Below are positions 1 through 24,011 of a stretch of 64,000 nucleotides of DNA, one piece after another. The number at the start of each line of letters is the position of its first letter. Position 1 is the first letter of the stretch. The stretch is from Procambarus clarkii (Eukaryota > Arthropoda > Malacostraca > Decapoda > Cambaridae): contig NC_091160.1 of the NCBI RefSeq assembly GCF_040958095.1, forward strand, positions 38,133,996-38,197,995. Reading direction: 5' to 3'. The notes under the pieces are model-generated. The model was given only the letters and a program-made list of their open reading frames with translations, had not been told where the DNA came from and made no database searches. Position numbers and translations under genes: made by a program.

Positions 1-162
1 TTGGGGTAGTGAGCCCCACGTGGTACCCTATCACAATACAAACACTGGCTTATACTACACAATCACTATACAAGTCACATAAGCCTATCTAGTAGCACGG
101 TTACATAGGAGGATACTTATCTTAGCTGTTGTGGAAACTTAAGGTAAGGTAAAGGGGGAAGG

Positions 163-495
163 AAGAGGAGAATGGGTTCGAGTCACTTCTGGGGTGTGAG
201 TTTTCAGTCGCATATAGTCCTGGGGACCATTCAGGCTTGTTGGCATTTGTGTTCCTCACGTGTGCCCCAAAGAATGAGGTGATTTGATAAAATGCTATGC
301 CCAAGATTACCATCCGAGTGCCGGCTGGGAAGTGGTTCACATTACTTCGGCTATCACTTCCCTATTGTCCGGTCGTGACGGTCAAGCGGATTAAGGCGTC
401 CTGTAGTTACCAGTTGCGTTGCTCCTGGGAGTATGGGTTCGAGTCACTTCTGGGGTGTGAGTTTTCAGTCGCATATAGTATAGTAATTACATTCT
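163..495 (+). repeat. tRNA-derived SINE, one full head plus a partial copy
   Basis: The head at about 372-480 has an A-box-like GACGGTCAAGCGGATTAAGG and the B box GGTTCGAGTC, followed by GTGTGAGTTTTCAGTCGC. The same B box and tail recur at 174-315, giving two overlapping copies. Related tails occur at 24.0-24.3 kb. Confidence 0.55.
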
Positions 496-845
496 TGTAA
501 ATTAAGCCACTAGTACGCACAGCGTTTCGGTCTGGTCCTTAATCTAAGAAAATTTGAAGTAGGTAAATACTGGCAAAATTTATAAAAATGATAATAGGTA
601 CATAGCAAGAAAAAACTAAAAGATGAGATAAATTTGTAGGTATATTAAAGCACATAGGTAGCTCAGATTGATTGCAATGACAGCTTGAATGGTAGTTTAA
701 CAAAAATTAGTAGGCACAATACAACATATGGCTAGTGCATAAAAGAAGACAGCAATGAACACAATGATAAAATTGTTTGGATTAAGTACATAAAGATTTG
801 GAGATCGGGTAACACTAGATACAGATCAAATTTAAAGCTCAGTGT
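481..845 (-). mobile_element. CR1/L2-like LINE 3' end, 5'-truncated
   Basis: Read on the minus strand, this matches the 3' UTR of the element at 43275-44490 up to the conserved end CCGAAACGCTG...GTACTAGTGGCTT. It has no coding capacity. Confidence 0.65.
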
Positions 846-895
846 AGGGAGGCTTCGTTCTGCAAATTTTTCAAACCTGAGAGAAAGCTTGGAGG

Positions 896-2515
896 GCTTG
901 AAGAATTGCAGAACGAAGCCTTGAGGATTATCCTTGGGTGCCCTCGTACCACAAAGATACTTAATATGAGAAAGGAACTTAATATTCCGAGCGTTGTTGA
1001 TCGTGTTACTGAAATTAACTGTCAAATTGGTATAAAAATGCTTAGGCTAACTCATCCTAACCCTTGCACAGAAGCCCTCCAGAATTTCTTTATTTATGAT
1101 CAGCATTGTTCCAAATGGATAATTAAAACTGGAACTCAACTCAGAATGTATCAGGTTCATAATTTGTACCAAGAGAAACAACAACGACACTTTCCTGCAC
1201 CGTGGGAGATTACACTCTTTCCAGTTTTAATCCCTCCCTTTCCACCCAAGAAGCAAATTAGAGATCAGCTCAAGCTTCGTCTTGAGGCAAAGCTCAACGC
1301 CTTAAGCCATATTGATGCTCTGTCCACAGAGCATTCTCTCTCTCAAATCATATACACTGATGGTTCCCTACACCGCCCCACGGGTGCAGCTGGAAGTGCA
1401 GTTGTCCTGACAATGGGCGATGGCCTATACTTTGAGTGGAGAGTCCGTATAAACAACTGGGCCTCTACCCTTCAGACCGAACTATTTGCCTTGCTCCTTG
1501 CACTGAAATGTGTACAAGTCTCCAAACTTGATACATTAATTGTAAGTGACTCCTTATCATCCTTAAATGCTCTTAACTCTTTAAGACATAACTGTAACAT
1601 GCTCGTGTCCGAAGCTAGACACAAATACAACAAAATTATTATGGATGGTAACAGAGTCCATTTCATGTGGTCTCCATCTCATGTTGGACTCCGAATGCAT
1701 GATAGAGCTGATAGGTTAGCCAAAGAATCAGCCTTTAAAGGAGCCGTTGAGTGTAACCTTGGATTGTCAATGAGCAATCTGAGAGCAGCAGTACACCGAG
1801 AACTTCACCAAGATCTTGTAAATCTGAGGCAAAGTGAAATTGACACCAGTAATTCCATCTATCATCATACTATCATGCAAGAGGAGCCACATATCTATGG
1901 TTCATCCAATAAAATCAGCAGACTTCTAGATGTTACTACTGTTCGTCTTAGACTCGGTTACAAGTATCTCTGGGAATTTTCATTATCTGCCGATGTAGAC
2001 CTGACCAAATGTAAACTGTGTCAACAAAATTATTCGCACACCCTCCGTCACTATGTGATGGGGTGCGAAAAGATACGTGAATTTAGAGACAATTCTATAA
2101 CCAATGTTCCAACGATGTGTAAATATTTCATTCAAAACAATCTGCTACCAGAAATTTTAGCCAAATATCCCCAGTTTGCTAACTGTAGGTAGTAACTAAG
2201 TGATTGTAACCTATCCACCGCTGCCCACTGGATGGGGGGCGGTGTGCAGGACAAACATATCAATTGTGACACTAGCTCTCCACATATGTCAGTTGCTTAA
2301 TTTAGAAACTACTTGTGGTCGATCTCGAACCCATTGTTGATGTGACGACTTATACTGAATTTTGTAACTAGCTCATCAAGATTGTAACTTGCTTAGCTAA
2401 ATGAATTGTGGGATTCAGTCCCTGAGCCCATTATGTGCCTCTGTAACCCTTTCCACTACCGCCCACAAGATGGGTATGGGGTGCATAATTAATGAACTAA
2501 ACTAACTGTAGGAAA
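896..2515 (+). mobile_element. I-superfamily LINE 3' part: RNase H, zinc knuckle and 3' UTR
   Basis: A 428-aa reading frame (906-2192) is the C-terminal part of ORF2. It starts with QNEALRIILGCPRT, typical of the end of the RT region. RNase H follows, with YTDGS, TELFALL, SDSLSSL and WSPSHVG...DRADRLAKES. It ends in a C-x2-C...H...C zinc element ([19 protein letters not shown]). The 3' UTR ends near 2510 (TAATTAATGAACTAA). A close but decayed sister is at 26237-27635. The 5' end (849-921) forms a hairpin. Confidence 0.82.
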
Positions 2516-3134
2516 CTACGAAGATGAAATTAGGTATGTGGGAACCGACCTGTGAGATTTATATTTATTTAATTTATATGAATTTATATTTTCGTTAATT
2601 TATATACTTCGATAGCAATTTGTATAATGATAAGTGGACTGTATTTCTGCAATAATGTCATAATCTCACAAATCGATCCTCTACACATTAGGGGGGTTTA
2701 TTAAATTAATATATATGCAGTCAATCAAACTACAGTATTAACTACATACATTGAAAAGGTTCCTTATCTTATAGTACAGCAGGTTACTCCACCAGGTATA
2801 ACTAGGGTGTAGACACCAAATTATCCTCTTTGAGGTAGCTTCCATCACCCAGTAACTGGTGCACAAAGTCTTCCTCGTCTTGACCTGTCAAAAGGGCGCT
2901 AACTGTGAAGCCAGAATCCTATATATGACAAGCTATATCAGAGAAAACACTATACATGGAACAATAAAGACCTGGCTTAATTACCTTTAGTTTGAGGCTT
3001 TCACGTGCTCTAACCGGGTCACCCTATATAATGACATTAATGGCCATAAATGAAAGATACATGGGTTTCGGAAAGAACACTTAACTTGAATTGTAGACAT
3101 TGTGTTGGAGATGGTACCTTTGGTTTCCATAACA

Positions 3135-3400
3135 CTACGTCCAAGTAAAATTAACAGGAGCCGTATTTGCTCCTGTGAGCCTCTGGTCTAGTATAAACAA
3201 TGGCTGTTTAACACTCCATACTATTGACGTTACTGGCCGACATTGTCCAGATATGATAGGAGCCGAATTTGCTCCACACGTCTCGGAGGTGACACAACAA
3301 TGGCTGCCCTCCTTCCTCCCTGACGCCTGGCTTACATTGTCCACATATCAGAAAGTGATAGAAGGGTCACATTTACTCTACTTTAATATTGATAATTAAG
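3135..3400. repeat. Two short GGAGCC...GGCTCC-type hairpins
   Basis: Related hairpins AGGAGCCGTATTTGCTCCT (about 3157-3175) and GGAGCCGAATTTGCTCC (about 3259-3275) are spaced about 100 bp apart, and each is followed further on by ACAATGGCTG. The repeat family is unknown. The flanking 2520-3134 and 3400-3685 hold nothing I recognise. Confidence 0.3.
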
Positions 3401-3687
3401 TTAATTTATATAAGATGTTTTATGATGGTAAAGTCCAAAGACTAATGTATTTAAGAACAATTCCCAGCAGAATAGCTGGTGAATTATAATAGTATGTGGT
3501 GATGATATCCCGTTTTCTATAGACGGTAATTCCACTACAAGTTACGTTTTCTATGGGTAACTTGTTTATACAACACAGCTCTTATCTGTCTGTATGATAT
3601 TATTGTTAAATGGTGTCGGATTTTCCGACAAGGTACTTTTTGTGTTTGAATGAGGCAAAAGTTTGAAAGCTTTTCAATTCACAAGGG

Positions 3688-3873
3688 AGTTCCTTCCTTC
3701 CCGGAATACAACTCGCCAAATCCTTTAACAATCAGATACCCATTCACTGCAGGGCAAAGAGGCTACAGTTAAGGATTGGCCCAGTCGATCCTCCCCGGCC
3801 AGAATACGAAAACAGGCCAAAGCGTTCGCAAAGCGCCCGGCGGGTGCTTTACCACTACGCCACGGAGACGGCT
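3688..3873 (-). repeat. tRNA-derived SINE, type 1
   Basis: On the minus strand the head reads CCGTGGCGTAGTGGTAAAGC (A box), followed by a diverged B box and CCGGGGAGGATCGACTGGGCC. It lies 26 bp downstream of the copy A stop codon. Matching SINEs sit in the same place downstream of copies B and C, so this insertion predates the gene duplications. Confidence 0.7.
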
Positions 3874-3898
3874 ATGAAAACAAGATTGTCGTGAAAGG

Positions 3899-15987
<12,089 letters not shown>

Positions 15988-16889
15988 CTGTTTCAGTATA
16001 TACACAATTAAAAACCATAATGAAGGATGCCTGGATTTTTTATTTTAAACATTATGAAAGAAGCCTATGCTAGACTTGCAGAATTCAAAATAACTTTTAA
16101 ATACATGGATGAAAGGGGATACTTAAAAATTATTCACGAGATTCGTGAAACCGACTTCGCAGTACGCAGTAGTTGTATGGTGGCCATATCTAAAAAAAAA
16201 AGCACATACACAAAATATAAAAGGTACAAAGACAAGCCACCAAATGACTTCCAGACCTAAAGCACACAAGAGCTATGAGCTTGAGGTGTAAAACAGGCAC
16301 GTGCCAGGAAAGAGAAGGTAAGGAGATATAATCACCACATAAAACCCCTGACAGGAATCGACAAATTTGCTAAAGTGGAATTATTAAAAACTGAGACTTC
16401 TGGAATAAGAGGCCACAGACTAAAGCTTAGAAAGCAATAGTGTTGAAAACTTATGCAAAAGTTCTGCTTTGCGAACAGTTGTAGAAGGTTACAATAATTT
16501 AAGGGATGTCAGTAGATGCCAAAACTATCAGCGGGTTCAGTCATATGACAAAGATGAAGGGGAAGACGGGACACCACGAGCGTTGCTCACATCCTGCAAC
16601 TACACTTAGATAATTATAAACTCACACACACATAATGTAATTGCAGGTACCTCTTGATCTTGGTGGCATAATACACCTATTATCACCACCGTGGAAGATG
16701 GCTTGTTTAGTGCAGATGAAAAATCACAATAACGTGGCTGAAAAATATTGACCAAACAACACACTAGAAATTGAAGAGACGACGACGTTTCCGTCCATCT
16801 TGGACCATTATCAAGTCGAATGTGATAAGACATGGTTGTTGTTGTTGTTGTTATTGTTATAGATTCAGCTACTGGGAACAAAAAGTTCC

Positions 16890-17919
16890 TGTTACGAACC
16901 CGGATTCAGCGTCCGAGCCGGGAGCAGTGACAAACACGCCATCTGTGGGTCAGCTCCCGAAACCCCCGCCAAACGAACGACGACACCTAGTGAGGACAGC
17001 GTGTACTGGCCTCGAGGACCAGTTTCCAGTCTGGTTCAGCGCTCAACACCGCCGCTCCTGACCTCTGGTGAGGTGGTGCTCCGACGACAGCGCCATCTAG
17101 GGAGTGGATATGTCGGGCGTTTGTATCTGAGCCTGTAAGTGTGATGTTTTAGTGTCCCTGTTATTGATGACGTGTCTGCTTACAGAGCCGACCTGGGACC
17201 ACTGTGATGGAAGTGGAGTCAGTCTACCCGAGGCAGCCAGTCTCCATACAGTGAAGTTTGCTGCAGCTGTTGTGACGTCGTCCCCCCGGAAGAACACTGT
17301 GGTGTGTTAAGCCTGCCAGTGGAGTGGCAGTGAACGGATTTACCCGGGACCGACGGTTGGAGACGATAATCCACTGGGGTATTGAGGACAGGAGGGTGAT
17401 TGGTGATATCACACGAGACTCCTGTCTAGGGCATACCCCCTTTTATCGTTCGTGGAGTGGCCGTACCAGCCTTGGTGGCTCAGTACCTTCCAGCAGACCT
17501 GCTGGACGTGTGGTTGACGGCCTCCACGACGGTGCCCCCAGTGGACCTGTGTTGTGGCTGACCTGTGGCCAGGGTAGGCTCGGCGTTCCAGAAGACACGT
17601 CTTGAGGCCACGAAGAAAGCACCAAGGAATCGGCACCGAAAGTGGTGTGGCACCAGAGTCTTCAGCAGAAGACTACAGTGAATAATCCCCTTTGTAAAGT
17701 GTTAATACCCTTCCCCCTTGTGTACGTTTTACTTTTATATATTTAAATGGTGAAGGTTATATTATATTAAGTTCTTACCTTTCTTTCCCTACTCCCTTTA
17801 AGTTACTTGCGTCACGGATCGCATCCCTTGATAGCCTCTACTGGCTTGGGGCCGGATATATATCTTCCTCTAACTACATCAGAGTAAGAACCCCGTTGCG
17901 TCCCGAGAGGGCCGTAACA
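16890..17919. mobile_element. Solo LTR of an LTR retrotransposon
   Basis: The 1,030-bp unit starts TGTTACG and ends CCGTAACA and is flanked by the 5-bp direct repeat GTTCC. No internal coding region is present. It sits inside an older repeat (TAGCACGGGCTATGGTGAGC). The family is probably Gypsy-like but unproven. It postdates the A/B duplication. Confidence 0.72.
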
Positions 17920-17967
17920 GTTCCAAATAGCACGGGCTATGGTGAGCCCGTTGTGGACTTACCTGGC

Positions 17968-18338
17968 CAACCCGTTCTCGCACTTTCTTACAGTCAATAT
18001 TGACGTATTAAATATGTGCATATGTGACATACTAAATATACTAGTTTACCTTGAAAAGCTTTATAGAAAACACCGACCTTACCTAACCTTCTTAGTATAT
18101 TAGGAAAACCATCTTATTGCTTCGTAATTACAATTATTACTTAACCTGTACCTATAATAGGTTAAGTAATAATTGTAATTACGAAGCAATAAGATGCTTA
18201 TCTTAACATACTAAGAAGGTTAGGTAAGGTCGGTGTTTTCTATGAAGCTTTTCAAGGTAAACTAGTATGTTTAGTATGTCACATATGCACGTATTTAATA
18301 AGTCAATATTGACTATACGAAAGTGCGAGAACGGGTTG
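17968..18338. mobile_element. 371-bp hairpin (fold-back/MITE-like) element
   Basis: This is a nearly complete inverted repeat with arms of about 180 bp, beginning CAACCCGTTCTCGCACTTTC and ending with its complement. The loop is only a few bases, around 18153-18158. It has no coding capacity. It could fold into a long double-stranded RNA if transcribed. Confidence 0.8.
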
Positions 18339-19188
18339 CAACGACACAGGAACGGGGCTGTAACTTGTGAGACAAGGTTGTTGTTGTTTTAGATTTAGCT
18401 ACTCAGAACGAAGTGTCCATGTAGCACGGGCTATGGTGAGCCCGTAATGAGACAAGGGAGGCAAGGGCATTAAGTAAGGCAAGAGAGAGGTGAGGAGATG
18501 GAAATCCTAGAGGAAGATAAGAGCAAGGCAAAATGTACGGAAGGTAAGATGTAATATAGGATGTAATAATAGGAGTAAGAATGGGAACGTACGAGAAACA
18601 AGAGAAAGAAAGAGAAAAAGGAAAGGTAGGCTTGTGTTAGGTCACGTTTGTTAGAAAGTTTAGAACATATGAGTATATTCTGTGAAAGGGAGAGTCAACA
18701 GCAACAAAGCCAGGACTCAGGTTCAGCTTGGGTAAGTGTATCAGAGCCGATTCGACAAGACGGCGTCTGTGTAGAGTATAGGCAGGAAAAATTATTTTAG
18801 AAGACCAATCAATAGGTCTTCTTTAGTAAAATTCTCTTTTTTCAGTAATGAGAAGTCATTATGAATTATAATACTGTCAGCATTCCTTATTTTTGTTCGA
18901 TCAATTTTTCTCACACATTTCATTACTTGGGCAAACGAGGGATGTACACAGAACATGAAGTAAACTTTAATGAATAATATGGTAACATTTATTGTAGGCA
19001 ACATAACCCCTTCTAACGTTACCATTCTAACAACCTTCTAACGTTACCTTCTAACAACCATTCTTGGAACTGTCTACCCACACAACCTCAAGCTCGTATG
19101 CAAAAATATCAACATGATAACACACACCTCTGCACATTCAGAGATGACATTTTACTGTATTAGATACGAACAGTAATGGTGAGCTTAC

Positions 19189-19290
19189 CAGAGTGAACAA
19201 CTGTGGTGGGGAGGAGCTGCGGTACCCACCGTGTTCAGGTCCACACTGACCCCAGTAGCATCAGTAACAGCCAGCCTCCCCACCACAACT
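19189..19290 (-). other. Candidate non-coding first exon, copy A
   Basis: This block of about 100 bp is conserved at the matching position of copy B (50641-50740), 3.2 kb upstream of exon 1. It ends in a good donor, CTCTG/GTAAGC, on the minus strand. No reading frame is shared. It may be the 5' UTR exon; transcript support is lacking, and conservation could simply reflect the recent duplication. Confidence 0.3.
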
Positions 19291-19309
19291 GTTGGGCGGG
19301 GAGAGAGGT

Positions 19310-20170
19310 TCAGCCTGTCACATGATTGGGAAGGTCATTCCACATTCTCGGTCCTTTGATTTGTAGAGCATTTCTAGTTTGATTAAGTCGTACTCTTGGA
19401 ATATGAAATAGATATTTGTTTCTGGTGTGGTGCCCATGGGCTCTGTTACAACTTTCAATGAAGCTTTTAAGGTCATAATTGACATTATAGTTCGCAGTTT
19501 TAAATATATAGAGTACACATGAGAGGATGTGCAGTGACTTAATATCTAACATATTTAAAGATTTCAGTAGGGGTACCGAGTGATGTCTGGGGCCAGAGTT
19601 AGATATTGTTCTAATAGCAGCTTTGTGTTGAGTAATAAGAGGACGTAAATGATTTTGGGTAGTAGAACCCCAAGCACAAATACCATAGTTGAGATATGGA
19701 TAGATGAGAGAGTAACAGAGCGTCACCAGGGCAGGGCGAGGTACATAATATCTGATCTTAGAAAGAACGCCAACAGTTTTAGAAACTTTTTTGCTATATT
19801 TAGAATGTGTCCCTGGAAATTCAGCTTGTTATCGATGAGGACACCAAGGAATTTACCATTAACTTTGTTACTAATTTGTATATTGTTTATTCTTAGATTA
19901 ATTTCATTTGAGGATTTATTTCCAAACAAAATATAAAAAGTTTTGTCAATGTTGAGGGTGAGTTTGTTGGCAGTTAGCCAAAGATGGACTTTATTTAGTT
20001 CAGTATTCACTGTGACATTTAGAGCTAGAGGGTCAGGACTGGAGAAAATAAAAGTTGTGTCATCAGCAAATAAAATTGGTTTGAGGTGTTGTGAGGCATT
20101 TGAAAGGTCATTAATGTAGATGAGAAAGAGGAGAGGGCCAAGTATGCTGCTCTGTGGAACACCAATATAT
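19310..20170 (-). mobile_element. CR1/L2-like LINE, 5'-truncated RT and C-terminus
   Basis: On the minus strand it reads [50 protein letters not shown] and the C-terminal IKGPRMWNDLPNHV. It is the same family as 10178-14622 but keeps FADD. It lacks the endonuclease and the start of RT. Confidence 0.78.
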
Positions 20171-20214
20171 GGACTCTCGTACATATACATTGACGTAAAG
20201 GACACTTAGATAGA

Positions 20215-20352
20215 CACACAGAAATCACAATTGCGTGATGCATCAAATGAACAAAAATGTAGGACCATGTCGTAGCCGAGTTGATTAAGGCAGCGTCTGG
20301 GATGCTCTTGGACGCAGGTTCGAATCCTCTTCACGGCCCTTGTGGATTTGTA
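20215..20352 (+). repeat. tRNA-derived SINE, type 2, with 12-bp target duplication
   Basis: The head reads GTCGTAGCCGAGTTGATTAA with B box GGTTCGAATCC. It is flanked by CACTTAGATAGA (20203-20214) and CAATTAGATAGA (20353-20364). Copy B shows the empty site at 51357-51368, so the insertion followed the gene duplication. Confidence 0.75.
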
Positions 20353-21469
20353 CAATTAGATAGAATTTGGTACTACTCACTTTATATAGTCTGGAAACAA
20401 ATGAAGCTAAAACCAAATTTAAATAAGGCCTTCTTATGTAATTTAAATAAGAATAAGGCCTTCTTATGTAGCAGGATTATGTATTGGATTGAAGTCTATG
20501 GCTCGGCGGCTCCATCGATCTTAGCGCAGCTTTATCCTTTCCAAAATGGTGCCCTTCGCTCTGCACTTGGGGTTATTCCCTCCTTGCCAGTGCTCTCTCT
20601 CCATGCAGAGTCGGGAGTTTGGCCACTATGATTTGAACACCTTCTAGCCCTTTGTCGACGACTCCAACGGATAGTGCGTCTCCCAGCTGCACATCTGCTT
20701 ACTCGCTTGCAGTCCGATGAACACTTGTGGGATGTGCCGGCGGGACGTTTCAGGCGCAGTCATCTGCCTTTCATAGTCTGGGCCTTTGACGCTTATTCGG
20801 AGTTTTCCCTTCCAGTCCCAGAACCCATCCCTGGTCTGGTCGTCTCTCCAGTGCCCCCCATGGGCGGAGGAGTTCATCAGTGTTTCGGTGGACTTTTTCA
20901 TGCCTCCTTACCGGAAGAAGGATTTAGAGGGTCTGGACCCTTCGATATTTGCTGACCTGCGTGCCTTATACCAAGGATACCAGAAGGTTTACACAGATGG
21001 GTCCTATGTTAGTCAGTTGCCGTCAACCTCGGCGGCTGCTTTCTATGCTCCTGTCTCCTTGTGTCAGACATGGAAGCTTTCCCCTGATCATTCGTGCTTG
21101 GCTGGGGAACTTCGCAATTTTGCTCGTATTCAGACTCCTCCATCACGTTTCCAGGCCTTCATTGCGTCTTCTACGTGGACTGTCTTACAGCCCTGTGTCT
21201 GATATCATCTCGGCGTCCGCGGGTCCACCATCATACGGGGGCACAGATCCGTGGGGAATTGCTGTCTTACTCAGGTTCCCCGGGTTGGTCAATCTCTGCA
21301 ATGGATTCTGTATTATGCCGGGATTCATGGCAATGAGGAGGTAGATGAAGTAGCGGGGTTGGTGTATGTTCACCATGAAGTTACACAGGTACTTCTGGAC
21401 CAAACAGACTCTGTAGCATCTTCAAGCAGCCTGCCTCACGGCTTGGGTGGAGAAGATGTTGACTGTCCT

Positions 21470-21835
21470 TAGGTTTTCTCTGGGTAGCCTCCAATAGGGT
21501 GCCTCTTGAAGATATCCTTACAGTGTACCCAAAATTTGCCAGTGCCGGCTACTAAACATATGGCCCTGTATGACTAACCATCCTGCGAGATGGGGACTTG
21601 TATTACCACTGCTACCTTATTCAATCTTGTGTTGATGATATCCTCAAAATGCATCCTGAGTCTGCCAGTGCAGACTGCCCATCACATGCCTAACGGATGA
21701 CTAACCATCCTGTGTGATGGGGATTTCTTAGCATCACGTAGTTAGCTTGTTTGACACACTGTACTCCACTTCATTTAGTCTAGAGTAGCTGCACTAATGC
21801 AGATGTACCTCATATATTAATAAAAAAAAAAGGTG
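21470..21835 (+). mobile_element. I-type LINE 3' end nested in an older LINE
   Basis: It starts in the last ORF2 codons (VPLEDILTVYPKFASAGY), has a 3' UTR with two CTAACCATCCTG motifs, and ends in an A-rich tail at about 21820-21831. The C-terminus resembles that of 47746-48768 ([12 protein letters not shown]). Confidence 0.65.
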
Positions 21836-21941
21836 CCTTTCCCCGTCCTCAGGCCCGTCAACACTCGCAACATACTTGACATGACCCTTACTCGCCTTCG
21901 GACTGGGTACACCTCTGGGTGCGCATCGCCATCGTCTTTAA

Positions 21942-22823
21942 AACACTTTCGCACTCTTGGTGCTCAAAAAAAAATAATACCCTAGATGCTTTCGGCGCTC
22001 CGCGCGCCTACGCGGTAAGACCGAAAAAGTGTACACTCTTTTTACTGTCCTGATAATAATTGAAGGCGCACGTATTTAAATTTGGTATCACTGTGTTCGC
22101 AATAAAATTGTCTATAAGAACATATCTATAAAATGCCGCCAAACCATAAGCACTATCAACACCAAATAAAAAACTATTCAGATCACTCGCCAAGAGCGCC
22201 AAACAGCAACAAAATGTTTCCACTCTCTTAATGGTTGCGAAGCCTACAGTTGTCCTACATCGCTAATTGTGGTATCATTGGAATCGCAATAAAATTCTCT
22301 ACACGGACATATGCATATAAATATAGATTCAATGTCGTAGCCCACCCAAAACAGTGTGGGAAGTGGCCGAAGTGTTACCCGCGGCAGCATATCGGCGAAA
22401 CTCGCTTTGAAAAGTGTATATTCAATTCAGTCCTGACATTATTTGTCGATGCATGTATTTCATTTTTGTACCAATGTGCTCGCAATAGAATGTTCTATAA
22501 GAACATAAGTATTAAAGGTCACATAAGTATGCGTTCGACCGGCAACATATATAAAAACTACGTTGATTACACTCGTCGTGTCAATAATACAATTGTTTTA
22601 TCACGATGATTCACTGCCACGCCGTTTTCTTTTATAAGCTGTTCGGCTATTAGAGAAAACGTAAATTTCATGGCAAACATTTGTATACTATTCCCAAGTT
22701 GATCGGATAATAAATGGATTTTATACAAATATTTTTTCGATGGACTACAGGCGTAGTCTGTTATGCGGAAACGTAAGAAAATACGGTGACGACTCATGGA
22801 TAATCTAAAGTGCGAAAGTGTTA
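21942..22823. mobile_element. TTAA-flanked 882-bp DNA element with short terminal inverted repeats
   Basis: It is flanked by TTAA at 21938-21941 and 22824-22827. The ends are AACACTTTCGCACT and its near complement AGTGCGAAAGTGTT. Excision restores the zinc-element frame of the host LINE. It contains three diverged copies of a motif of about 45 bp (TCGCAATAAAATT...TATAAGAACATA) at 22085, 22270 and 22468. A 124-aa open frame inside it has no recognisable domain. Confidence 0.6.
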
Positions 22824-24011
22824 TTAAGTTGGTGGATTCCCCCTACTCTCAGTGATGTTCGAACCAGGAGGATACTGTGGAACATCTATTTCTCCATTGC
22901 CCACGGTTTCACAGTGCACGTCAGACTACAGTGCTGTCTGTAGGCTGCATATTCCTCGCCATTCTCATTCGCCGGTTCCATTCTCCTTGATGGAGCGGGT
23001 GCAGAAGATGAGGACGTCCGTTATGGCAACCTTCTCTATACCTTTCACTTTATTGGACACGTCTGTCGACAGTAGACTTTAGAGTTACCATCCCTCTCCG
23101 CACTTTTCTGTGCTGGTATCGTGCAGCTGGGGCGCATCCGAGTCCTCGATCGTCATCGCCCCTATATCAACAACAACAGTACTATCAAAACAGGAGGATG
23201 GGCTGATATAAACATAATTTGGATATTTATTTACATGTATAATTGGGTAATACTTAAAACTAAACAGAAAGTTAGTTTACATATAGGAGTTGTTAAAGAT
23301 ATTTAGCAAATCATTTACAATTTGAAAATGAAAACACAGCACACAAATGCGCCTGTGCACGTGCGCACTCAAATGATGCTCATGCAGCACTAGCCTGCTG
23401 AAGTGATTTGATGGAATATCTTTGCCCAAAGTAGTCACGAGCGCTGTCGGGTACTGCAGGTTTAAAGTCAAATGACTTTCCAAAACTTTTGTACAGTCTG
23501 TGGGTGAGTGGTTATAGTACTGGGCATGTCAAGGGGCATGGTGGCCCTATATATATATTTCACCTGTGGCCGGCTTCCTTCGTGACCCAGCAGAAAGATA
23601 AGTAATAATGATTAGTTATATTAATATAATAATTATAATAATAATTGTTGTAATTAATAATTATTGCTCCTCATGCTGGGTCATGAAGGTCTTATCCACG
23701 GGTGAAAGGGGGGCTGTGACGACCTCTGTCTGGAACACATAGATGTGGGGCTCGGACGTCTGTCTCCTGGGACTCGTGCAGCCCCAAGCTCTGCTTCAGG
23801 AGGTTGGTGTTGTTCTTGCCCTTGCTGGGGTGGTTCTTCTGCGACCCCGACCACGGCGGTCTCCGGGTTTGGAGTTGTTGTGGCTTCTTTAACCAACTTC
23901 TAGGTAAACTCTGGAGCCCCTAAGGCTCCATTGTTGCCTTCAACCTCGTGTTGACAGTTCTTGTGACTGCCCTGGAACTAATCGTATTGGCGTTTGCCTT
24001 TCCATTGGAGA

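Larger units (their letters stand above)
16712..18823. repeat. Composite 2.1-kb insertion in copy A, absent from copy B
   Basis: Sequence flanking GGCTTGTTTAGT (16701-16711) and TTCTTTAGTAAAATTC (about 18815) is contiguous in copy B at about 50295. The insert contains a repeat related to 60206-60290, a solo LTR and a 371-bp hairpin element. The remainder, 18340-18820, is G/A-rich and unrecognised. Confidence 0.6.
20400..23200 (+). mobile_element. Decayed I-type LINE (RNase H region), interrupted by two later insertions
   Basis: Recognisable pieces are YTDGSYVSQLP, CLAGELRNFA, GIHGNEEVDEVAG and, beyond the insertions, EDTVEHLFLHCPRFHSARQ. It is split at 21470-21835 by another LINE tail and at 21942-22823 by a TTAA element. 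The reading frame is broken many times. The stretch 23200-23940 has no recognised gene. Confidence 0.65.

Noticed and set aside
906-2192. A host RNase H gene
   Set aside because: The preceding RT-end motif, zinc element, 3' UTR and sister copies show a LINE tail.
22235-22609. 124-aa frame inside the TTAA element as a transposase
   Set aside because: No DDE/DDD motif or zinc-binding pattern; it overlaps the internal repeat motifs and is likely chance.
23668-23900. Possible C-terminal host exon on the minus strand (frame with YVFQTEVVTAPLSPVDK, stop at about 23668)
   Set aside because: It looks protein-like, but an in-frame stop lies upstream, the longer open frame is a different one, and no acceptor or partner exon is convincing.
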